Below, in pieces: positions 27,795 to 31,005 of a DNA stretch of 31,005 bases. Made by a program: the position numbers and the translations under genes. Under the pieces are notes generated by a model. It saw nothing but the letters and a program-made list of their open reading frames with translations, did no database searches and was not told where the DNA came from. Source of the DNA: an uncultured Oscillospiraceae bacterium (lineage in GTDB: Bacteria > Bacillota > Clostridia > Oscillospirales > Oscillospiraceae); assembly GCA_934589155.1 (NCBI GenBank), contig CAKTNP010000024.1, positions 1 through 31,005 of the forward strand, read 5' to 3'. Each line of letters opens with the position of its first letter. The stretch's first letter is position 1.

Positions 27795-28337
27795 ATGGAA
27801 CTCATACGGCTCTCCCCCAGCGAACTGCCGTATTTTAAGCGGGTCTACTACGACGCTTTTCCGAAATCGGAGCAAAAGCCTATGCGCTTTCTGCTCCACG
27901 CCGGCAAGAAGAATAAACTGGACCTGTTTCTGCTCCGGGACCGGGACGAAAATCTTGGGCTGACGGTAACGGTCCCCTATGGAGATCTGGTGCTGGTGTA
28001 TTATCTGGCCGTGGACCCCGAGAAGCGGGGCCAAGGCGTCGGCAGTCAGGTCATGGCCCTGTGGCAGACCCAATATCCCGGCAAGCGGATTGTTCTGGAG
28101 ATCGAACGGCCGGAGGAGGGGGCAAAGAATCAGAGCCAGCGGCTCCGGCGGAAGGCCTTTTACCTCCGCAACGGCCTCCGGGAAACGGGACTCACGGTGT
28201 CCGTGTTCGGCGTGCCTATGGAGGTTCTGAGTCTGAACGGTCCCGTGACCTTCCGGGAGTATCACAGCGTATACCGGCATATTTTATTCCCATTGTGCTG
28301 GCGGGTCCGGCTCATCTCCCAGGAGGAGGTCGAATGA
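27795..28337 (+). CDS. GNAT-family N-acetyltransferase
   Basis: A 180-residue protein with the GNAT acetyl-CoA motif A at about 73-87: [17 protein letters not shown], matching the R/Q-x-x-G-x-G/A pattern. A later [13 protein letters not shown] corresponds to the usual motif B around FYxxxGF. The substrate is unknown. AAAGGAA precedes ATG 27795 by about 9 bases. It lies alone between the atp terminator and the asnS promoter. Its own promoter was not identified, and read-through from the atp operon is possible. Confidence 0.88.
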   Translation: MELIRLSPSELPYFKRVYYDAFPKSEQKPMRFLLHAGKKNKLDLFLLRDRDENLGLTVTVPYGDLVLVYYLAVDPEKRGQGVGSQVMALWQTQYPGKRIVLEIERPEEGAKNQSQRLRRKAFYLRNGLRETGLTVSVFGVPMEVLSLNGPVTFREYHSVYRHILFPLCWRVRLISQEEVE

Positions 28338-28405
28338 TTCAAGGGAAAGCGACTGCTTTCGCCTCAGGGATCCCCTGTTTCCCGGGAAAATTTCCATTTC
28401 CCCCC

Positions 28406-28434
28406 TTGTAATTTCCTCCAATTTAGCTTATACT
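28406..28434 (+). promoter_or_regulatory. Promoter of asnS
   Basis: TTGTAA (28406-28411) and TATACT (28429-28434) are separated by exactly 17 bases. Transcription would start near 28441, giving a leader of about 40 bases. That is too short for a T-box, unlike thrS. Confidence 0.8.
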
Positions 28435-28479
28435 CATTCTAACATTCTGCACAATACAGTGAGAGAGGAAGAATCAACC

Positions 28480-29874
28480 ATGGAGCATCTTGTTCCCGTC
28501 CGTGAACTGTTCAAAAACACCGCGGCCTATGCCGGGAAATCCGTTTCCGTCGGCGGCTGGGTCCGTTCCGTCCGGGCCTCCAAGGCCTTCGGCTTTATCG
28601 TCCTCAGCGACGGTACCTATTTCACCCCCCTGCAGGTGGTGTACCACGACACCATGGAGAATTTCCAGGAGATCTCCAAGGTCAACGTAGGCGCTGCCCT
28701 CATCGTCACCGGCACTCTGGTGGAGACCCCTGAGGCCAAGCAGCCCTTTGAGATTCAGGCCGACACCGTCACCGTGGAGGGGCCCTCCGCCCCGGACTAT
28801 CCCCTGCAGAAAAAACGCCATAGTCTGGAGTACCTGCGGACCATGACTCACCTGCGTCCCCGGACCAACACCTTCCAGGCCGTGTTCCGCGTCCGCAGCC
28901 TGATTGCCTATGCCATTCACCAATTCTTCCAGGAACGGGATTTTGTCTACGTCCACACCCCCCTCATTACCGGCTCCGACTGCGAGGGTGCCGGCGAAAT
29001 GTTCCAGGTCACGACCTTGGACCTGAACGACCTGCCCCGGACCGAGGACGGCAAGGTGGATTATGCCAAGGACTTCTTCAACAAGCCCACCAACCTGACC
29101 GTTTCCGGCCAGCTCAACGGCGAGACCTTTGCCATGGCCTTCCGGAATATCTACACCTTCGGCCCCACCTTCCGGGCGGAGAACTCCAACACCACCCGCC
29201 ACGCCGCCGAGTTCTGGATGATCGAGCCGGAGATTGCCTTCGCCGATCTGGAGGATGATATGGAGCTGGCAGAGGCCATGCTGAAATACATCATCGCCTT
29301 CGTGCTGGAAAAGGCCCCGGAGGAAATGGCCTTCTTCAACCAGTTCGTGGATCCGGGCCTGCTGGACCGGCTGAACCATGTGCTGACCTCCGACTTTGGT
29401 CGGGTGACCTACACCGAGGCCATCGAGATCCTGGAAAAGCACAACGACAAGTTCGATTACCCCGTGTCCTGGGGCTGCGACCTACAGACCGAACACGAGC
29501 GGTATCTCACGGAGCAGGTGTTCAAACGCCCCGTGTTCGTCACCGACTATCCCAAGGAGATCAAGGCCTTCTACATGAAGCTGAACCCCGACGGAAAGAC
29601 CGTGGCAGCCATGGACTGCCTGGTGCCCGGCATCGGGGAGATCATCGGCGGCAGCCAGCGTGAGGATAACTACGCCCTGCTGAAGAGCCGCATCGAAGAG
29701 CTGGGTATGAAGCCCGAAGATTATGACTTCTACCTGGATCTGCGGAAGTACGGCTCCGCCCGGCACGCAGGCTTCGGCTTGGGCTTTGAGCGCTGCGTCA
29801 TGTACCTGACCGGCATGGGCAACATCCGAGACGTACTCCCCTTCCCCCGGACTGTCAACAACTGCGACCTGTAA
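28480..29874 (+). CDS. asnS: Asparaginyl-tRNA synthetase
   Basis: A 464-residue class IIb synthetase that charges tRNA-Asn. The N-terminal OB-fold anticodon-binding domain (about 15-100, including [19 protein letters not shown]) is followed by the catalytic core. That core has [10 protein letters not shown], motif 2 with [33 protein letters not shown], and motif 3 [13 protein letters not shown]. The end [12 protein letters not shown] is of AsnRS rather than AspRS type. ATG 28480 is preferred to GTG 28459 because AGAGGAAG lies about 8 bases upstream. Confidence 0.96.
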   Translation: MEHLVPVRELFKNTAAYAGKSVSVGGWVRSVRASKAFGFIVLSDGTYFTPLQVVYHDTMENFQEISKVNVGAALIVTGTLVETPEAKQPFEIQADTVTVEGPSAPDYPLQKKRHSLEYLRTMTHLRPRTNTFQAVFRVRSLIAYAIHQFFQERDFVYVHTPLITGSDCEGAGEMFQVTTLDLNDLPRTEDGKVDYAKDFFNKPTNLTVSGQLNGETFAMAFRNIYTFGPTFRAENSNTTRHAAEFWMIEPEIAFADLEDDMELAEAMLKYIIAFVLEKAPEEMAFFNQFVDPGLLDRLNHVLTSDFGRVTYTEAIEILEKHNDKFDYPVSWGCDLQTEHERYLTEQVFKRPVFVTDYPKEIKAFYMKLNPDGKTVAAMDCLVPGIGEIIGGSQREDNYALLKSRIEELGMKPEDYDFYLDLRKYGSARHAGFGLGFERCVMYLTGMGNIRDVLPFPRTVNNCDL

Positions 29875-29885
29875 AAAACACTGAC

Positions 29886-29918
29886 AAGGCCCTCCCCGTC
29901 TGGGGAGGGCCTTCTTGC
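29886..29918 (+). terminator. Terminator of asnS
   Basis: AAGGCCCTCCCC (29886-29897) pairs with GGGGAGGGCCTT (29902-29913) around a 4-base loop, followed by CTTGCTT. It lies 12 bases after the asnS stop. Confidence 0.9.
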
Positions 29919-29922
29919 TTGA

Positions 29923-29948
29923 AAAGCCCGCCGAAACCGGCGGGCTTT
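29923..29948 (-). terminator. Terminator of the aminotransferase gene
   Basis: AAAGCCCGCCG (29923-29933) pairs with CGGCGGGCTTT (29938-29948). Read on the minus strand, the stem ends in TTTTC. The two facing genes therefore each have their own hairpin in an 80-base convergent gap. Confidence 0.85.
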
Positions 29949-29955
29949 CGCTGTT

Positions 29956-31005
29956 TTATTTCTCGGTCAGTTTTTCCAGGGCAGCGATCTTCAGGCTCAG
30001 GCAGAACACCTGGATAGCCTGCTCCAACTCCTGAACCGGCGGGTAGCTGGGGGCGATCCGGATGTTACTGTCCTTGGGGTCCTTTTTGTAGGGGAAAGTG
30101 GAACCGGCGGGAGTCAGGACCACTCCGGCCTCCCTGCACAGCTCCAGTACCCGGGCGGCAGTGCCCTCCATGGCATCCAGGCTGATAAAGTAGCCGCCCT
30201 TGGGCCGGGTCCAGTGGGCAATTCCCAACGGCCGGATCTCTGCCTCCAGGGCATCGGCCACGGCATCAAATTTGGGCTTCAGGAACCTGGCGTGGCCTTT
30301 CATGATCTCCAGTGTGTGGGCCTTATCTTTCAGGAAACGCACATGGCGGAGCTGGTTCAGCTTGTCATGGGAGATCATCTGGATCCCGATAAGCTTCTGC
30401 ATATACGCAATGTTTTCCTTGGACGAGGCCAGGACAGAAATGCCCGCGCCGGGATAGGTGATCTTGGAGGTGGAGGCGAACTCATAGACCATGTCCGGAT
30501 TTCCCGCCTCTCGGCACAGGGAGATGATGTCCGGGAAAGGCACGAAGTCGCCGTCGAACTCATGGAGCAAATAGGCATTATCCCACATCAGAGCGAAGTC
30601 CGGAGCCGCGGGCTTCATGGCCGCCATGCGGCGGATGGTGTCCTCGGAATAGATCAGGCCCTGGGGATTGGAGTATTTCGGCACACACCACATACCCTTG
30701 ACCGTGGGATCCTGGATCAACTGCTCCACCAGGTCCATGTCGGGACCGGTCTCCAGCATGGGGACGTTGATCATCTCGATGCCGAAGGACTCCGTAATGG
30801 AAAAATGCCGGTCATAGCCGGGCACCGGGCAAAGCCAGCGGAGCTTTTCCTCCCGGCACCAGGGTCTTTCGCTGTTCTTGAGGCCGTGGGTCATGGCCTT
30901 GGACACGGTATCGTACATCAGGGTCAGGCTGGACGCGCCACCCAGGAAGGTCTCCTCCGGACGGCAGTCCAGAATGTCGGCCCAAAGGACCCTGGCCTCC
31001 GGCAG
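29956..31005 (-). CDS. MocR-like PLP aminotransferase, 5' end outside the window
   Basis: 349 residues are visible and the reading frame continues through position 31005, so the true start is not in the window. The visible start (from LPEARVLWADILDC) and the FLGGASSLTLMYD segment, with the PLP-lysine motif STSKITYPGAGIS, match the class I/II-fold aminotransferase subgroup Aminotran_MocR (PF12897), whose members are about 420-430 residues. Further markers are WDNAYLLHEF (the Asp/Tyr cofactor contacts) and a C-terminal NIRIAPSYPP (the substrate-carboxylate Arg). Some members are annotated as aspartate aminotransferases; the substrate here is not determined. It lies convergent to asnS. Confidence 0.92.
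   Translation of the reverse strand: MPEARVLWADILDCRPEETFLGGASSLTLMYDTVSKAMTHGLKNSERPWCREEKLRWLCPVPGYDRHFSITESFGIEMINVPMLETGPDMDLVEQLIQDPTVKGMWCVPKYSNPQGLIYSEDTIRRMAAMKPAAPDFALMWDNAYLLHEFDGDFVPFPDIISLCREAGNPDMVYEFASTSKITYPGAGISVLASSKENIAYMQKLIGIQMISHDKLNQLRHVRFLKDKAHTLEIMKGHARFLKPKFDAVADALEAEIRPLGIAHWTRPKGGYFISLDAMEGTAARVLELCREAGVVLTPAGSTFPYKKDPKDSNIRIAPSYPPVQELEQAIQVFCLSLKIAALEKLTEK

Noticed and set aside
28338..28479. T-box or other leader element before asnS
   Set aside because: Searched for the AGGGTGGNACCGCG core and an attenuator; neither is present, and the predicted leader is only about 40 bases.

Overview
The window is a stretch of core chromosome from a GC-rich Clostridia member (Bacillota), most likely an Oscillospiraceae-type gut anaerobe. 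The clues are strong AGGAGG ribosome binding sites, a T-box leader on thrS, a ZTP riboswitch on a pur operon, the yabE-ksgA gene pair, a single-chain clostridial-type PurL and a Na+-type ATP synthase c subunit. Genus cannot be fixed from the sequence alone.

Layout. (1) 1-1440: a visibly AT-rich patch carrying a two-gene minus-strand unit (Nudix hydrolase, then HAD phosphatase). It has a nested inverted repeat at its left edge and a long palindrome at its right edge, and looks recently acquired. (2) 1540-3700, minus strand: thrS, encoding a threonyl-tRNA synthetase without the N-terminal TGS domain, with its promoter, T-box leader and terminator. (3) 3860-6731, plus strand: a YabE-like G5/3D cell-wall protein, ksgA/rsmA and a YjjG-like HAD nucleotidase. 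(4) 6800-20200, plus strand: a ZTP-riboswitch-controlled purine operon, purE-purC-purF-purM-purN-purO-purB-AICAR formyltransferase-(truncated isomerase fragment)-purD-purL, closed by a terminator. (5) 20340-27770: a complete F-type ATP synthase operon, atpZ-atpI-atpB-atpE-atpF-atpH-atpA-atpG-atpD-atpC, with promoter and terminator. (6) 27795-29915: a GNAT acetyltransferase and asnS. (7) 29920-31005, minus strand: an aminotransferase whose 5' end lies outside the window.

How it works together. The purine cluster encodes nearly all steps from PRPP to IMP, plus adenylosuccinate lyase. Steps 9 and 10 are done by two separate proteins (stand-alone AICAR formyltransferase and PurO-type IMP cyclohydrolase) instead of bifunctional PurH. 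Its leader senses ZMP/ZTP, the intermediate that accumulates when the formyltransferase lacks 10-formyl-THF. PurK and PurA are not in the window. The ATP synthase c subunit carries Glu29 and Glu62 with the ETTGIY signature, which predicts Na+ coupling of the two-carboxylate kind.

Most of the window is ordinary housekeeping DNA and I do not see a clearly new multi-gene system. The points most worth checking are: an apparent insertion of about 53 residues forming a transmembrane hairpin in ATP synthase subunit a; a PurF without the N-terminal catalytic cysteine; PurB and AICAR formyltransferase that resemble the animal enzymes; an overlapping promoter/terminator/RBS arrangement before ksgA; and the half-length isomerase inside the purine operon.
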